From: Metellina segmentata
Lineage: Eukaryota > Arthropoda > Arachnida > Araneae > Tetragnathidae
Assembly (NCBI GenBank): GCA_947359465.1
Contig: OX375877.1
Coordinates: 53,267,944-53,331,943 of the forward strand
Direction of reading: 5' to 3'
Length of the DNA stretch: 64,000 nt
The position numbers and the translations under genes were made by a program. This document shows, piece after piece, positions 10,953 to 23,140 of the stretch. The first letter of the stretch is position 1; the number at the start of each line of letters is the position of its first letter. The notes beneath the pieces were generated by a model, which saw only the letters and a program-made list of their open reading frames with translations, had not been told where the DNA came from and searched no databases.

Positions 10953-11858
10953 TCTATCTCTAATGTTTTAAAAGGAAGTGTTTGTCTGTTTGTTTGTTTA
11001 CTTGCAATCAAAGTCCTGATGATCTATGGCACTTACAGTAATGAGATTTAGCACACAGGTAGTCCAAATATTTTGTTTAGGGTCGTTGCGAATTATAAAA
11101 TTCAATCTGGAACATTTTGAAATGAATTTAATAGTTTTTTCACCGTTCTTCCTTCTTCCGCGGAATGAAGGAGAATCAAAATTTAGACTTTTCGCCCTCA
11201 CTTCACCTAGAAGTCAACCTATGGAACCATGCCAAGTTTTTTTCATGCCAGTTTTTTTCAAGAAGTATACATCAGCTATTTTCTTTTCCAACTCCCGTGT
11301 AGAATGGGAGAGAACAGGTTCGAATGACCTTTGTTTGTATCGATATTCATTCATTTTGATTTCCTGCGAAACGGATTCCAGTGAAGCAAAAGATATTACT
11401 AAAGTTATCACTGGCGTTCTTGAGTGCTTTTTTCTATCTCAGCGATCGTTAAAGGTCGAATAAAAATTTTAACGGATTTGAAATCTGTGGAAACTTTTCA
11501 CCAGATAAGATACTTTATACGTTTGATTTTCTTTTAATCTTTTATATTTCCGCAAGAGATTGTGACGTCACGTGAATTTTCGCTTTCGAAAAATAGACAG
11601 ATTGCATTTTCTGCCCTCCGCGTTATAATAAAAATAAAAACAGAATTCATTTCCTACCCTAGTCCATTTCAGCGAAGGAAAGCAAAAAAAAAAAAAAACA
11701 TTTTGACTGGGATTGTTAAGTTTTTTTTCCGTAAAATCGGAATCGTTAAAGATAGATTAAAATTTTCAACGGATTTGAAATCTACGGAAAATTTTACACC
11801 AGATTAATACCTTACATCACGGGCACGGACAACGGCGGGCTAGCCACGCAGTAGCTAG
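10953..11858 (+). mobile_element. Helitron group H2, complete 906 bp
   Basis: Starts TCTATCTCTAATG after A and ends in the hairpin CTAGCCAC-GCA-GTAGCTAG (11840-11858) before T. It contains H2 blocks: AAAAGGAAGTGTTTGTCTG, AGAGATTGTGACGTCACG and repeated AACGGATTTGAAATCT. Frames of up to 145 codons lie inside but show no Rep or helicase motif and are not counted as genes. Confidence 0.8.
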
Positions 11859-11861
11859 TAA

Positions 11862-13400
11862 TCTCTCTATATTAAAAAAAAGTTACCGCCGCCGCCGCAG
11901 AATTGAAATTTTTGTTGTTTAGCTCCATTCTTAGACGGTTTCCCGAGAAAGTACTGATCGGAAAAATATGAAATTAACATGCTTTGTTCTTCATCGTATT
12001 CCCTGGATAATTATTAAGATTTTTTTCCGATGCGGCTATTAGTTTAGGTTTTATTAAGTGTTAAAGTTGAAGAAGTGAAATTTCTTCCGCGAGTGAGCAA
12101 AACACATTCAAAATTTCAGTCTTTAGTCGTGAGTTTTTTTTAAGAGTACCTCTCAACGTAAATTTTTGCAGCTCGTCGAGTTTTTTTTGAAATTTAAATG
12201 TGGTTCTTGATAATATTTTTTTGAAATTCGGGAAAAATCGGGACATTTTTGTTACTTTTTTTTAAAACTGCCGTATCTATATCTAATTACTATTAGTTTT
12301 TAATTTTTAAAATATCGCAGTATACCTCAGAATATACTATTTCTTACGGTACTATTATTTTTGAAATCGGTTAATAATTAAATTGGATGCGATCAAAAGT
12401 TCGTGATACAAAATTCGGAATCTTCGGATATTTTCGTTACGTTTTGTTAAAACCGTTATGTCTACGGCAAAAACCATTATTTTTTAAATTTGAGAATATC
12501 ACTGAATACACTACATTACACTCTTTCTTATGGTACAATTATTTTTCAAATTGGTTAATAAACAAAATCGATGCAATTAAAAGTAGGTCATACAATTTTC
12601 GGAACTTTCAGATCGTAACTTCCGATACAAAACTAAAATGGTCATATCTATATAGTATTACTGTTAGTTTTTAATTTTAAAAATATTGCAGTATACCTCA
12701 CAATGTACTCTTTCTTACGGTACAATTATTTTTAAAATTGGTTCATAAATAAATTCGATGCAATCAAAAGTTGGTGACACAAATTTCGTATTTTTCAGTT
12801 CGCATAGCTGGTTCCGCAAACAGCAGTGGGTTGCATTTTCTACTATCGGGTTTGCCAGATATCAAATTTATCGTAGCAACAATTGCCATAAAAACGATTT
12901 CTTTTTATTTGGCGAGGAAAAAGGCTCGCTTTTTTCCCTCTGTTCTCAAGACAGTTTACCGACAAAGTACAATCGTAAAGTTTTGATATTAACACTGTTT
13001 ACTTAAAATTGTACAGGGAACAAGATACAGAAGATTTTTTACTGATGCGGCTATTAGTTTAGGGTGCATTAAGTGTTAAAGCAAAAAAAAGTGAAATCAG
13101 TTGCGAAAGAAGTATTGGTTTGAGAAAGCAAACCAAACGGGATTGCGTAGCAATCCCCGGGGTCGGCGAGCGTAAGCGAGCAGGGCGAAGCCCTCGCTGT
13201 GACGTCATGTACCGGAAAGTGAAATCAGCATAATACGAATTATTCAGATAGTTTCACTCTGTGAAAGGAATGTTGGTTTGCGAAGCAAACCAAATGACAT
13301 CTGTGAAAGGAGTGTTGGTTTGCGAAGCAAACCAAATGGGATTGCGCAGCAATCCCCGGGGGTTGGCGAGCATAAGCGAGCAGGGGGCGGAGCCTCCTAG
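11862..13400 (+). mobile_element. Helitron with H3-type 3' end, about 1.54 kb
   Basis: Starts TCTCTCTATATTAAAA after A, three bases beyond the end of the previous Helitron. The 3' end has serial hairpins GGTTTGC-GAA-GCAAACC (twice), GGGATTGC-GCA-GCAATCCC and GGGGGC-GGA-GCCTCC, then TAG and T. The interior differs from H3 and holds a 185-bp tandem repeat. There may be a second, older tail at 13120-13190. No Helitron ORF. Confidence 0.65.
12260..12810 (+). repeat. About 185-bp tandem repeat, three units
   Basis: The block TTCTTA(C/T)GGTAC begins at 12341, 12525 and 12712 (spacing 184 and 187), with matching CAGTATACCTCA and TTGGTTAATAA segments around it. It lies inside the Helitron 11862-13400. 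Copies are diverged. Confidence 0.75.
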
Positions 13401-13428
13401 TTTATAAAAGAAACGTAGTTTCTCTTAA

Positions 13429-13602
13429 GCCTCGTTCACATGAGGCGTTTCAACGCACGTATGGCGAGGCTAGCAAGGTCCCGCCGTAAAATTATGTTTA
13501 TTTATTCCTCTAATTCAAGTATCTATCTAAAGGGGACCTTGAAGAGCGGTACCCTGATAGCCTCGCCAACGCGCATTTTACGCGCCTCGTGTGAACGGGA
13601 CC
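13429..13602. mobile_element. Small palindromic MITE, 174 bp
   Basis: Inverted ends GCCTCGTTCACATGAGGCG and, in reverse complement at the right, GGTCCCGTTCACACGAGGCG. Further inverted segments follow (GGCGAGGCTA). Flanks are TTAA left and TTAT right, suggesting a TTAA or TWA target. GC-richer than its surroundings. No ORF of interest. Confidence 0.65.
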
Positions 13603-13605
13603 TTA

Positions 13606-14453
13606 TCTATATATATAAAACACTAACGTACGTGGACCCGAAATCGTCGTTATTTGTGTATCGTCGAATGGCAACAATCAAACGTAAATAAAATAACCCA
13701 GATATTTTGAATTCTTGCTGTTTTTAAATAGCCGAGGTCAATTTCTATGCAAAGTAAGGAATTAAATTGTAAAAATTTATGTTTGAACTGACTTTTTATT
13801 TCTTCCTTTGATGTAAAAGTAATTTAAACGTGATTTTGCTACCCGGTATCTGGCCACTTCAGAATTATATGTTTGCTTTTTTAATTTGATTTAGAATTCC
13901 GTGTTTGCGTATTTGAGTTGACTGCGAGATGTTGTGGACATATTTGAGGGTTCCCAAGTATTATAAATATGTATTTTTTTTTGTTAATAAATCATTATTG
14001 TCTTTGTCAATATCGTTGAAAAGTCTTTTGTCGCATTATTCTATTTCACAATATATTCAGGAAATCTAAATTCAACACGTTTGAATAGATACGTACGTAT
14101 TTTTTTTTCTTCGGAATTTTGCATTTTTTCAAGGATTGGAATTTTATTTTTGTTTGCATTATATGTTCTGGTATATTACCTATTGTAGAAATATTATTTA
14201 GGAGTTAGATTTTAATGATATGTCTATTTCCTGCAAACTATCACTAGACATGTATAATTTTGTAGCGGTATATGTATATTTCGACCAACTTTCCTTAAAT
14301 ATTTGATTGAATACGCTCGCAATGATTTGAAGAATTGTTTCATAAAAATAAATAAAATATACAAATCAAAACATGCTTGATTACGGTGCGTAAAAAAGTT
14401 TAAAAAAAGCACTATTACACACCGCCGAGCGCTAGCCGGCACAGCCCGGCTAG
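13606..14453 (+). mobile_element. Helitron group H5, about 848 bp
   Basis: TCTATATATATAAAACAC start after A, and 3' terminal hairpin CTAGCCGG-CACAGC-CCGGCTAG (14432-14453) before T. Start and end are paired by position only, as no second copy is in the window. Confidence 0.6.
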
Positions 14454-14740
14454 TAAATAAGAATTCAAAAGACTTTGTTTTGATATGTGAAATCAATATG
14501 AAAATGAAACAAAATCAATCATTACGAAATTGTGTCGATATGAAATCGAAAGAAAAGTATTCTATTCTTTCTTCCTTAAAAAAGTAAATTTTTCATTTTG
14601 TGAAAACATTTTTTCGTTCCAAATAATTAATATTATTAAAAAATTATTAATCATTAAAAAATAAATATCTTTCCCTGTACTTAAAATTTTTTATTGAATT
14701 CAAATGTTAAAAATAATTATTTCGGTATACTTCAGACCGC
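14454..14740. other. No feature recognised
   Basis: Very AT-rich spacer before the tandem repeat. Confidence 0.4.
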
Positions 14741-14744
14741 TTCG

Positions 14745-15190
14745 GTATACTTCAGAAGATTCTATCGCTTTTTTCCTTAAAATAGAGTACCTTGGACCTA
14801 TTCCATTTATCCTTTTCTTTAGAATAAAATCCCATAGAGGTTTTCTCTTGCTCATATTCTAAGAGCATCATTCTTTTGGAAATATTCTATTGCTATTTTC
14901 TATAGAATAGAATCATTTTTAAAGATTTTGTTGTTCTTTTCTATAGAATATAGTCCTTTGGAAATATTTTAGAAAGATTCTATCGCTTTTTTCCTTAAAG
15001 TAGAGTACCTTGGATATATTCCATATTTCCTTTTCCTTAGAATAGAATCCCATGGAAGGATTCTCTTGCTCATATTTTTATAACATCATTCTTTTGGAAA
15101 TATTCTACTGCTCTTTTCCATAGAATAGAATTCTTTGTAAATATTTCATTGCTCCTTTCTTTAGAATAAAGTCCTTTGCAAATATTTTAT
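14745..15190. repeat. Higher-order tandem repeat, 218-bp period
   Basis: TCTATCGCTTTTTTCC starts at 14761 and again at 14979, each followed by TTAAA.TAGAGTACCTTGG, so a 218-bp unit is present twice. Within it, about 45-55-bp subunits of the form TTCTATAGAATAGAATC...CTTTGGAAATAT repeat. Related sequence occurs at 24235-24326. Confidence 0.8.
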
Positions 15191-15192
15191 TG

Positions 15193-15300
15193 GTCCAAGA
15201 AGGTAGAAACTTGTTAAAAGTCGTACAGGAAATATTGCAGATTGCATGGTGGAATTATGCATGTGAAAACCACAGAGAGTGAACTCATGTAGATGTCTCT
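15193..15300 (+). repeat. Dispersed repeat, partner of 24655-24740
   Basis: GTACAGG...TTGCAGATTG, then GGTGGAATTATG(C/G)(A/G)TGTGAAAA is shared by the two places. In both it follows the TTAGAATAGAAT-type repeat, so a larger unit exists in two copies. Confidence 0.6.
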
Positions 15301-16070
15301 AAAAGTGGAATTTTTAAGTTTTTTCTCAGAAGGCCTTCAAAATTCTCAATTGTAACACAAATAAACCCTTTGATGTTTGTACGAAAACGTTCGATTTCGA
15401 TAAGCCTCGGAATGGGTCATACTATACGTACCATTAACCAACTTCCGGGTTATCTGATAGAACCAAAATAAAACAAACATGTCCAGTGATAGTTGGCGAT
15501 AAGACGGCGTGAAAATTATCTATTGCATCCTAAGTGTACTTGAGGTTCCTTGAACCTTGAACACAAAATAAGAAGTAAAGAAAGATAAACTAATTTTAAA
15601 TCCGCTAATCTGATAATTCGAACTGGTTCGGGTATTAAGAGCTTTTGAGCTTGTATGAAGAAACATACGATAGCAAGATGAAATATAAGGATGCAAATTG
15701 CATTTTGTTGAAAGACAAAGTCATCATTAGATTACCAATCCTACATTTGTGATCGAGATATTCGGAGCACTAAGCTTTCAGGATTATTTCTTTTGACTTC
15801 TAGTACAAAAAGTGCACTAACTGTTGGTATTCTTTAAATTTTCAAGGTTAATCAATTTACAGTACAAATTTAGATAGGATTTAATTTAGTTTTTGATCAA
15901 AATTTCTATTTTATAGCTGCCACTATTAAAATTCATGAACAGAGCATTGAAATCGACTCGAAACAACTAATCTTTACTGTTGTTACTAATCCTCGACATG
16001 GTCTCTTTAAATTAGACCAAGTCCACGAGTCCATAAACCCTCAAAAAGTCCAAGAAAAGTAGAGGTTCCG
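15301..16070. other. No feature recognised
   Basis: AT-rich DNA of about 770 bp without motifs I can name. Confidence 0.4.
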
Positions 16071-16074
16071 AAAA

Positions 16075-16447
16075 AGCCTTGTCTCCATTGTAAAGTCAAT
16101 ACATTTTAAAATATAAACCTGATCAGCTCCGCACTTGGTACAAGTCCTGAAAACCTTCTGGCCCTATTCGTAGGAGAGACTCCTCAAGTGTCCACTGTCA
16201 AATCGTGAAATACAAGTCTGCTGACTTCTATGGCTCTCAAAGAGTAGGGCGCCTCCAGGACGACTTCTCTAGTACCTGTCATGTACTGGAGGGACATTTC
16301 AGAGATCTTTAGATGTCTTCCTGCACTCTGAGAACGCTTCACTATAAGTACAAGGCATATCTGACTGGAGAGTCTCTAAGGAAGCAGCCTTTGTCAGGGT
16401 ATCCACGATCTCGTTGCCACTTATACCGACATGGGACTCGATTCATA
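16075..16447 (-). pseudogene. LINE fragment: RNase H C-terminus and downstream region
   Basis: Minus strand reads IESHVGISGNEIVDTLTKAA, the conserved last part of the RNase H domain of I/Jockey-type LINEs (SHVGI-GNE--D-L-K-A, with the catalytic Asp). After stops and frame changes comes RFDSGHLRSLSYE, a stop, then GQKVFRTCTKCGADQ, matching the usual post-RNase H region with a zinc-binding-like TCTKC. Several nonsense and frame breaks show it is dead. The reverse transcriptase and endonuclease are missing, consistent with 5' truncation on insertion plus decay. Confidence 0.7.
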
Positions 16448-18035
16448 AAGATGAATTAAATTTGTCATTTCCACGATAAAACTTTCCGACTGTCATATTT
16501 GTCTTGAATTCTCCCATATCAATTTAAAAAATGCAATGGAAATGGAAGTAAAGAATATGAATATTTAAAACTTGTCACGAAAATTTCGAATAGGTACACG
16601 GAACCCCAGTTTTCCGGAGAAATAAATGTATCAACTCTCCATGATAAGGACAGGTTATACCTATTTCAAAAAGAGCCGTTGTTTCGTCTGGAAGAGGTTT
16701 AACTAAGTCATCACAAAAAATAGTACGGATAAAATAAATTAGTTTAGCGAATATATTGATCAAATATTTTTATCAGGCCTGTAGACCAGATACGGCTCTT
16801 AGAAAGTATTAATTTGTTTAGAAAAACAACCTTTCCAAATAAAATGAACCCAGATGAAAATTTAGCTCAACACGTATTACGTTTTATGAAGCATACCGAC
16901 TTTTGTTTCGAAAACAGACAATTATAACAGCACATTCAAAAGATATTTCTTTCTTTAAAACATCTGCGATATTTTTATGGTCCGGTATTGTGTTTTTTAA
17001 TTTCCTTTCTAACACATAGGAATGTATCTTGAAACGTTTGAAATTAGTCTTTAAAACATACCCCCGCACAAGATTTTAGATGAATAAAAAATGTCAACAC
17101 AAATTTGTCGATGTTGTTTGGTAAACCGTAGGCTGATTTTAGAGCACATCCGTTTAGAAACTTCATGAAGAAAATCCGCTGAGACTGCTTCAGAAATTAA
17201 TTTTTTCTTTTGTTAATCATTGAGAACAATCACAGAAAGATGCATGAATAAGCATTTCAATCACAAAATACATTGTGAAATTAAAAGAAAGTAAGAGCAA
17301 TTCAGAATTTTGAGGTGCCGAATTCTGCATGTTTCTTTTTTTTAAATATTTGGTTAGTTTTTTCTTCGAAAATCGTCAGACTCACAGTTTTAAAAATAAT
17401 TTACGCACATACTGACACGTATCGTAAAAAAATTTGAGAAATTGGAAATGATCATCCGAATCTTCATCTTTACTGGTGATATCAATTTTGAAATGGAGAT
17501 TTAAACTTTGCAATAAAATATGATGTGTTGTAATGATATGTGATAAATCACGTCGAATGAAAATTGTTTAATCAGTCTAATAATATATTTAATCATCTAA
17601 GTAAATTCTTCAATACCTTGCTAAACACCCTCAAAAAACATAGAGGAAACACTTATAACCATAAAAATACTACGCCACCTATATTTAACTTGACTGAAAA
17701 TGCCACTCGTACTAAAGAAAATGTGGCTAATTTGTTACAATTAATTTTTTTTTCATGCCTGCTTAAGGAACTATAAACCTTTAAATGTTTCACCAACATT
17801 CATCAACCCCTGTATAAATTATAAGGATTTGCAGTGTAAAAAAGCACTGTCAGCAAATATTTTACTTCTGCTGTCCAATTAAATATCAGGGGTACCTATT
17901 CCTCAAAGTGGTTTCGACTAGATATATCTTCCATCAAAATATGACCAATTTTGAAAGTGGCGGGATATCTCGTTATCAAGATATTACTGATATTTGATAA
18001 TGACTAGATCAAGACCTGGTTAGTTTCCTTCTTAT
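16448..18035. other. No firm gene; possible minus-strand exons
   Basis: AT-rich. Two phase-0 minus-strand exon candidates (17062-17178, and 16661-16702 ending in a stop) have plausible splice signals but no recognisable protein; see findings. The segment 17640-17830 is related to 20715-20925. Confidence 0.3.
17640..17830. repeat. Dispersed repeat, partner of 20715-20925
   Basis: Both segments contain GGAAACACT, CCACCTATATTTA, TGAC(T/A)GAAAATGCC, then AAGGAACATAAA-like and AATGTTTCA(C/G)CA blocks in the same order. It could be an old duplication or two copies of an unnamed repeat. Confidence 0.6.
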
Positions 18036-18131
18036 GAAGGTATAATGGTTAAGGTGTTAACCTCAAGATAGAAAGGTTCCTTGTTCGAATCCGGGTCAGT
18101 AGACGGATGTTTGTAAACGTATGGTGTAGAG
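18036..18131 (+). repeat. SINE type B, 5' part (split by a hAT)
   Basis: TATAATGGTTAAGGTGTTAA then TTGTTCGAATCCGGGTC (B box). It is interrupted after GTGTAGAG and continues at 19285. Confidence 0.85.
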
Positions 18132-19284
18132 CAGAGCTCGAAATACCCGGGAGCACAGGTGCACTGTGCACATGCACATGAAAATAAAATTGTGCACCTA
18201 ATTTTTTCTAGCTAGGTCATTCCTTGCACGTAACGTTTAAAAGTGGATGGAAAATTTTATGTCATTTTGATGCTTTAACAAACTATTAGTATCGACCTCT
18301 CTCGCTCTTAATGAACGTAATTAAAATTCCTAAATACACACTATGCGGAAACAAAATCGCTGGGCCGTAACGGGTTTACACTAGGGATGCGACATCGACA
18401 GTAAAACATCGATGTTTTTAAAATTCAGTGTATTTAAACTTTTTTCCCCATTTTTTTAAACTGGTTTAGCACCTAGTGATGCAACATTGACAAAAAAACA
18501 TCGATGTTTAGAAACATCGATGTTCAAAATTAAAACATCGATGTTGATAATGCATCACTCCTAAACTATCGAAGTTTTTAAAATTCTGTGTATTTAAACT
18601 TTTTTCCCCTTTTCTTAAAATTGGTTTAGCAACTAGTGAAGGGACATCGGTTAAAATACATGGATGTTTTTATAAAACATCAATGTTTTGAAAACATCGA
18701 GATCGAAGTCGCATACCTACTTTTTAGACCTTGGTCACTTTGGTCTAAAAGTATGTTCAATTTATCTGATTATGAAAATTATGCTACTTTGTTATTTTTT
18801 TAATTTTTATAAAGGAACTTTTTTCATTTAAAAATAAAACATCAAACATCAACAACGTAAAAACATCGATAAGTATAAACATCGATGTTACAAAACCATC
18901 GATGTTTTTTAAAAAACATCGATGTTTTGAAAACATCGACATCGATGTCGCATCCCTAGTTTACACATGATGAAGGTTTACTTGAGCCATGCCACCTGAA
19001 CTTTCCGATGATCGAAACATTTTCCAGCTAGCTCTGTTGAAGCGACTGTCGAGACAGCCGTGAGCCGGAGAAGGGAGAACGTAGATGTTTAAATATTTTT
19101 ACTTAATATCTACTACTAACCTATCTAAACATACCCAGCTAATAAAGTAGTTTACATTATATCACAATGCTCTTATATTACGTTTTTTTAAATATGCACC
19201 TAAAATATAATCATGTGCACCTAATTTATAATAAACTTTGGTGCACCTTGTGCACCTGTATTAAAAAATCTATTTCGAAGCCTG
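18132..19284. mobile_element. Non-autonomous hAT, 1153 bp, inserted in the SINE
   Basis: Ends: CAGAGCTCGAAATA at left and CAGGCTTCGAAATA (reverse complement) at right. The 8-bp target repeats are GTGTAGAG (18124-18131) and GTCTAGAG (19285-19292), one mismatch. Both subterminal regions carry repeated GTGCACCT motifs, typical transposase-binding-like repeats of hATs. No transposase ORF. It hosts the MITE at 18382. Confidence 0.85.
18382..18958 (+). mobile_element. hAT-type dimeric MITE, exact 8-bp TSD
   Basis: TAGGGATGCGACATCGA at the left and its inverted form at the right, flanked by exact GTTTACAC at 18374-18381 and 18959-18966. It is full of the 12-bp palindrome AACATCGATGTT. An internal TIR-like CGCATACCTA near 18706 suggests two fused units. 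Other copies are at 36876 and 51956. Confidence 0.9.
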
Positions 19285-19502
19285 GTCTAGAGGCGGTTGT
19301 TGCACCTTAAATCTATCGTGGTCGAAAGTTCTCACGTTGGGTTTGTGAAGTTTGGAGAGTGGAGTGTCAGCTCAGGTGTTGCCTCGTCATATGACCGTGG
19401 TTCAAAATTACGTGCCACTGTCCTCGGAATATTCCCTTAGGGGATTGACCCCTTACCGTCGTCAATAGCCTGTTGTGTTGCTCTAGTACGACGTTAATTA
19501 TA
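19285..19502 (+). repeat. SINE type B, 3' part
   Basis: Continuation of the SINE at 18036: GGCGGTTGTTGCACC, TTTGGAGAGTGG, CCGTGGTTCAAAATTACG, ending near TAGTACGACGTTAATTA. Confidence 0.85.
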
Positions 19503-20242
19503 TCTCGTCCGTCAAGATCCGATCAGTTTTGTTAATGACGAGATACCTCGACGAGATAACCATCTGGTTTGTTAATGTAACCGTTTAGTTGACGTTTGGT
19601 ATTTCATTTAGTGTTCATTCATTCGGAATTTATTCTTTTGAATTTGTGTTGGCGAAGTGCTGAAATTGTATTCGGAAAACAAGCTTTTTGATGCCCCGTT
19701 CAGAATACCATCTATCTTCTAATGAAATAAACGGAGCTTGCCATTTCTCCCAATCGCTCGGTTCGAAGATGTATCATGTGATATTGGGATAAAGCTCGTG
19801 CAATAATGTTGAACTAATCATTGACTGGGTAAATGCTGTTATTTAGAGTGATGAGAAATACCAGTTTGCGCCCCTTCGCTTTTGCCAGTCGGTCCATGTG
19901 CATTCCCCACTGTACGACCTAGATCTAACTCGGCTCCTTTGACGTTAAAATGAAACAAACTGATCATGTTTTCGGAGTAGCTGTCGTTCGATCTTTGAAG
20001 GGTAAATCACAAATAGATTTAACCGATTGGCTATGGAAGTGCATACCAGTGTTTGTGATCACGGTGTGCTGATAATCACATTAACCAATCAGTAATTTAG
20101 GATAAATGCTTTTAGCCACAACCACGAGACACATCTTTAATCCTCGGAACTGAAAGAAATAACATGAAGCTGTGGGCACATGCTCCGTATATTTAATTTT
20201 AAGGTCGATACTCAGCTCACATACTCCTTCTGTTTCAGTTAA
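19503..20242. other. No gene recognised
   Basis: Begins with GACGAGATACCTCGACGAGA, a partly palindromic motif similar to one near 10560. The stretch 19850-20000 is somewhat GC-richer. No convincing coding signal on either strand. Confidence 0.4.
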
Positions 20243-20697
20243 GGCCCGGTGCAGACATCCGGTTTTTCAATATGCGGCACCACTGCGGCACCGAAGCCCA
20301 ACTATGCACACATAACCGTGAAATGACGCACGAACTCATTTCGCGCCATTTGCGATAAATATTCTATCGAAGAAAACGTGTTTATTTCGCTTACTTGGTG
20401 TACAAAAAAGTATATTTTGAAACAAAACAGACGTTACTGGATACAACCATTTATTAATTATTATTTATATTCCATTTGTTTATGAAAACAAGGTACTTCA
20501 GAACGGAGACTCGTGTGCGGCGACCGTGCGGCGCCGTGTGGAACTGCGGTACAAATTGCACGCAAGTTGGACGTGCGTTGCCCCAGCGGCGCTGGAGGCA
20601 TGTGTGCACTGTTCCATTGGATCTAATGTATCTCAGACCGCACTTGTGTTGCAGCAGCGGCGCCGCACATTGAAAAACCGGATGTGTGCATCGGGCC
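20243..20697. mobile_element. Harbinger-like MITE, 455 bp, TAA target
   Basis: Inverted ends GGCCCGGTGCAGACATCCGG and (right, reverse complement) GGCCCGATGCACACATCCGG, continuing TTTTTCAATRTGCGGC. Flanked by TAA on both sides (20240-20242 and 20698-20700). A 3-bp TAA/TTA target is typical of PIF/Harbinger. GC-rich arms surround an AT-rich core. Frames of 65-91 codons inside it are by-products of the arms. Confidence 0.8.
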
Positions 20698-20714
20698 TAA
20701 AGGTCGAGGCAGAA

Positions 20715-20925
20715 TATGTACAGGAAACACTACTGCCACCTATATTTAGTTTGACAGAAAATGCCCCTCACAATAAAATGTTACATTCTAAATATACTTG
20801 AAAAAATGTTGTTCAATTCGTTATCTAGAATTCTTTCCTTTTTCGTATCGATCCAAGGAACATAAAACTCTTAAATGTTTCAGCAGCGTTCATCATACTC
20901 AGCACAAATTATAGTTTTATGGACA
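20715..20925. repeat. Dispersed repeat, partner of 17640-17830
   Basis: See the entry at 17640. It begins close to the right end of the Harbinger-like MITE. Confidence 0.55.
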
Positions 20926-20929
20926 CAAC

Positions 20930-23140
20930 CTCTACAAAAATAAGACTCAGTAGAAATATCTAATCAGAGGAATGATAAAGCAGTTTCAAGGTAGCTGTCT
21001 GTTTAATGGCATCCTTCATAAAGCTTCGTTTCCAAAATTTCACCTGCAAAAGAATCATAACTGGAGGTCTTGGCGAAAACATCGACTTGTTTACCGCTTT
21101 ACCCGTTGAAAGATATTTTAAGGACTTACGAGACTTGTTTATGACCATTCTAAAATTATCTTTATAGTTGTTAAGCTGCAAGAGAGACACAAGCAAAATA
21201 AGTTTACTACTACTTCGAAGCAGTTTCGGAAGCGTAAGTCGTCATCATGAAGCAAACGAAAGGGTTGGATTAATTTTCAGTTTTGTAAAAGAAAAATAAG
21301 GTCATTCCACTTTTGACAACTTTTATTTTTAAAACTAAACATTTCATTTAAAGAAGTTAAACTCCTGTGGAACTGTGTGAAAATCTCATGAAGATTTTTT
21401 CTCTAATGCAAACGACGACGTCTGGTTTCCAACTTCGAACTAGCTCATTAACAACTTATTTAAAAAATAAGTAATTTATCTACAGCTCAAAATAGACTGA
21501 ATAACTCATAACTCAATTAATAAATCTCACATTGCAAAAATACGCCTGTTAATAACAATCTCACAAAAACTCAGCAATATAGTAACAATTAAACTCATAT
21601 CACACAAACTAACTCTCATATCTGTGTGATAATAATTCCTAATTGGAACTTTTAAGTTAAACATAACACTGATGGTGCCATATGTATTTGTAAAATTACA
21701 TACTTATTAATAATTTGACTACATTATCGTTTTAGCTGTTTAAATACAAATATCGTCTGTGCCGTTCTAGCATTTTTTAATGTTATAGCTGCATAACTCG
21801 ATTCCGAACAAACATAATTAGAACTTTGAGAAATTTAGAAATGGAAAATTTCAATCATTTCGTTCAATAACAACTGTTGTGTACATAAATGCTTCTAATT
21901 CAAGTAGAAAAATGCACTGGCAAACCAAGTTCTTGCAGAATGTAGGGATATGTATCTGTCAGTCAACAAAATTCTGTTTTCATTGAAAACATCAAAGTTC
22001 GATCAAATGAAATTCAAACGTTAACTCACCATAAGAATTCTTACTTTTTTTAATCGTACATACGATGTAAGTTAAAATGATTTTAATTTAAAAAATCGAT
22101 TAAAAGAATATTTTATTCCTCAGTACGGACCGGATTACTGTGTTTTACTGATTTGTTTATAGTTTTAATTATGTTTTTCGTATGATTTACTAAAAATACG
22201 AGTTAAACATTTGTGCAAACAAAAGTATATCTTATCTTTTAAGTTCAACAGACGAATTACATGAGCGATATTCTTGTCTTGAAATGTAAGCTTTTTTGCG
22301 TGTGAAAAAGATATATATTCTATATTAAACAAACGACGAAAGAGGTTTGATAACCTATCTCATATCAATAAGATTAACTGAGAGTTACATGAATAAGATT
22401 TTTTGAGAGCTATCAGCTGCTTTAAATAGTATCTACCATTATGTCATAATGTTTCCATAATTATAAGTATCATACTACACGTTATAGTACTTACATCAAA
22501 ACTGGTACCGCAACCTATAAACACAGAGTAAAAACCAAGGAACAAGTGTTTTATAAAAATATATATTATTTTATAAAATATATATAAATATATATATTTT
22601 ATAAAATAATTGAGATAATTCTTTTAAATTGTTGATGGGAGAAAATGTGTATTATAAATTAATTTTAGATAAATTTTTCTTACCAAAATCAACGATAATC
22701 TTTTTTAAAGCAGAGAGAGAGAGAGAGAGAGATAAAGAGAGAGAGAGAGAATTCATTTATAATGTAATTAAAATCTCTAGATATGAACAATACCAGGAAG
22801 AAAATCTGTGTCTTGAATAAACTAATTCAGGGATTCAGGTCAATTTTGTACAAATGATTTATAAAATTGGCATTTTTGCACTTTTAAAAGTAGTAGTATT
22901 GCATTAATTTACTGGCAGATCTTTAAAGAATTGTAAACTTGTTACTATGTTCTATCCCCTTATTGCATTTAATAAGTAACTATTTAGTTCCCTAAATTTA
23001 GTCTGATATCATATCTTGATTCTTCACGAAATTAATAGTACAGTAAAACTACTAATGCTAGTTTAAGGTTTTTCATAAAAAGTGCAAAACTTCTCCCCTA
23101 CAACATATTCAGTTTACGGCATTTCGTGGATATTTTATAC
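20930..23140. other. AT-rich DNA with no firm gene
   Basis: Holds one minus-strand exon candidate (21044-21175; see findings), a self-complementary TTTATAAAATATATA block at 22548-22610 and a (GA)n tract at 22710-22752. Otherwise nothing recognisable. Confidence 0.35.
22710..22752. repeat. (GA)n microsatellite
   Basis: Interrupted GA repeat (AGAGAG runs separated by ATAAAG). Confidence 0.95.

Noticed and set aside
11026..11463. 145-codon plus-strand open frame
   Set aside because: Lies wholly inside a non-autonomous H2 Helitron, is not conserved as a frame in the H2 copies at 42933 and 46065, and shows no domain.
20476..20801. 65- and 91-codon Cys-containing frames
   Set aside because: They fall in or over the GC-rich arms of the Harbinger-like MITE; the cysteines come from repeated CGGCGCC/TGC motifs.
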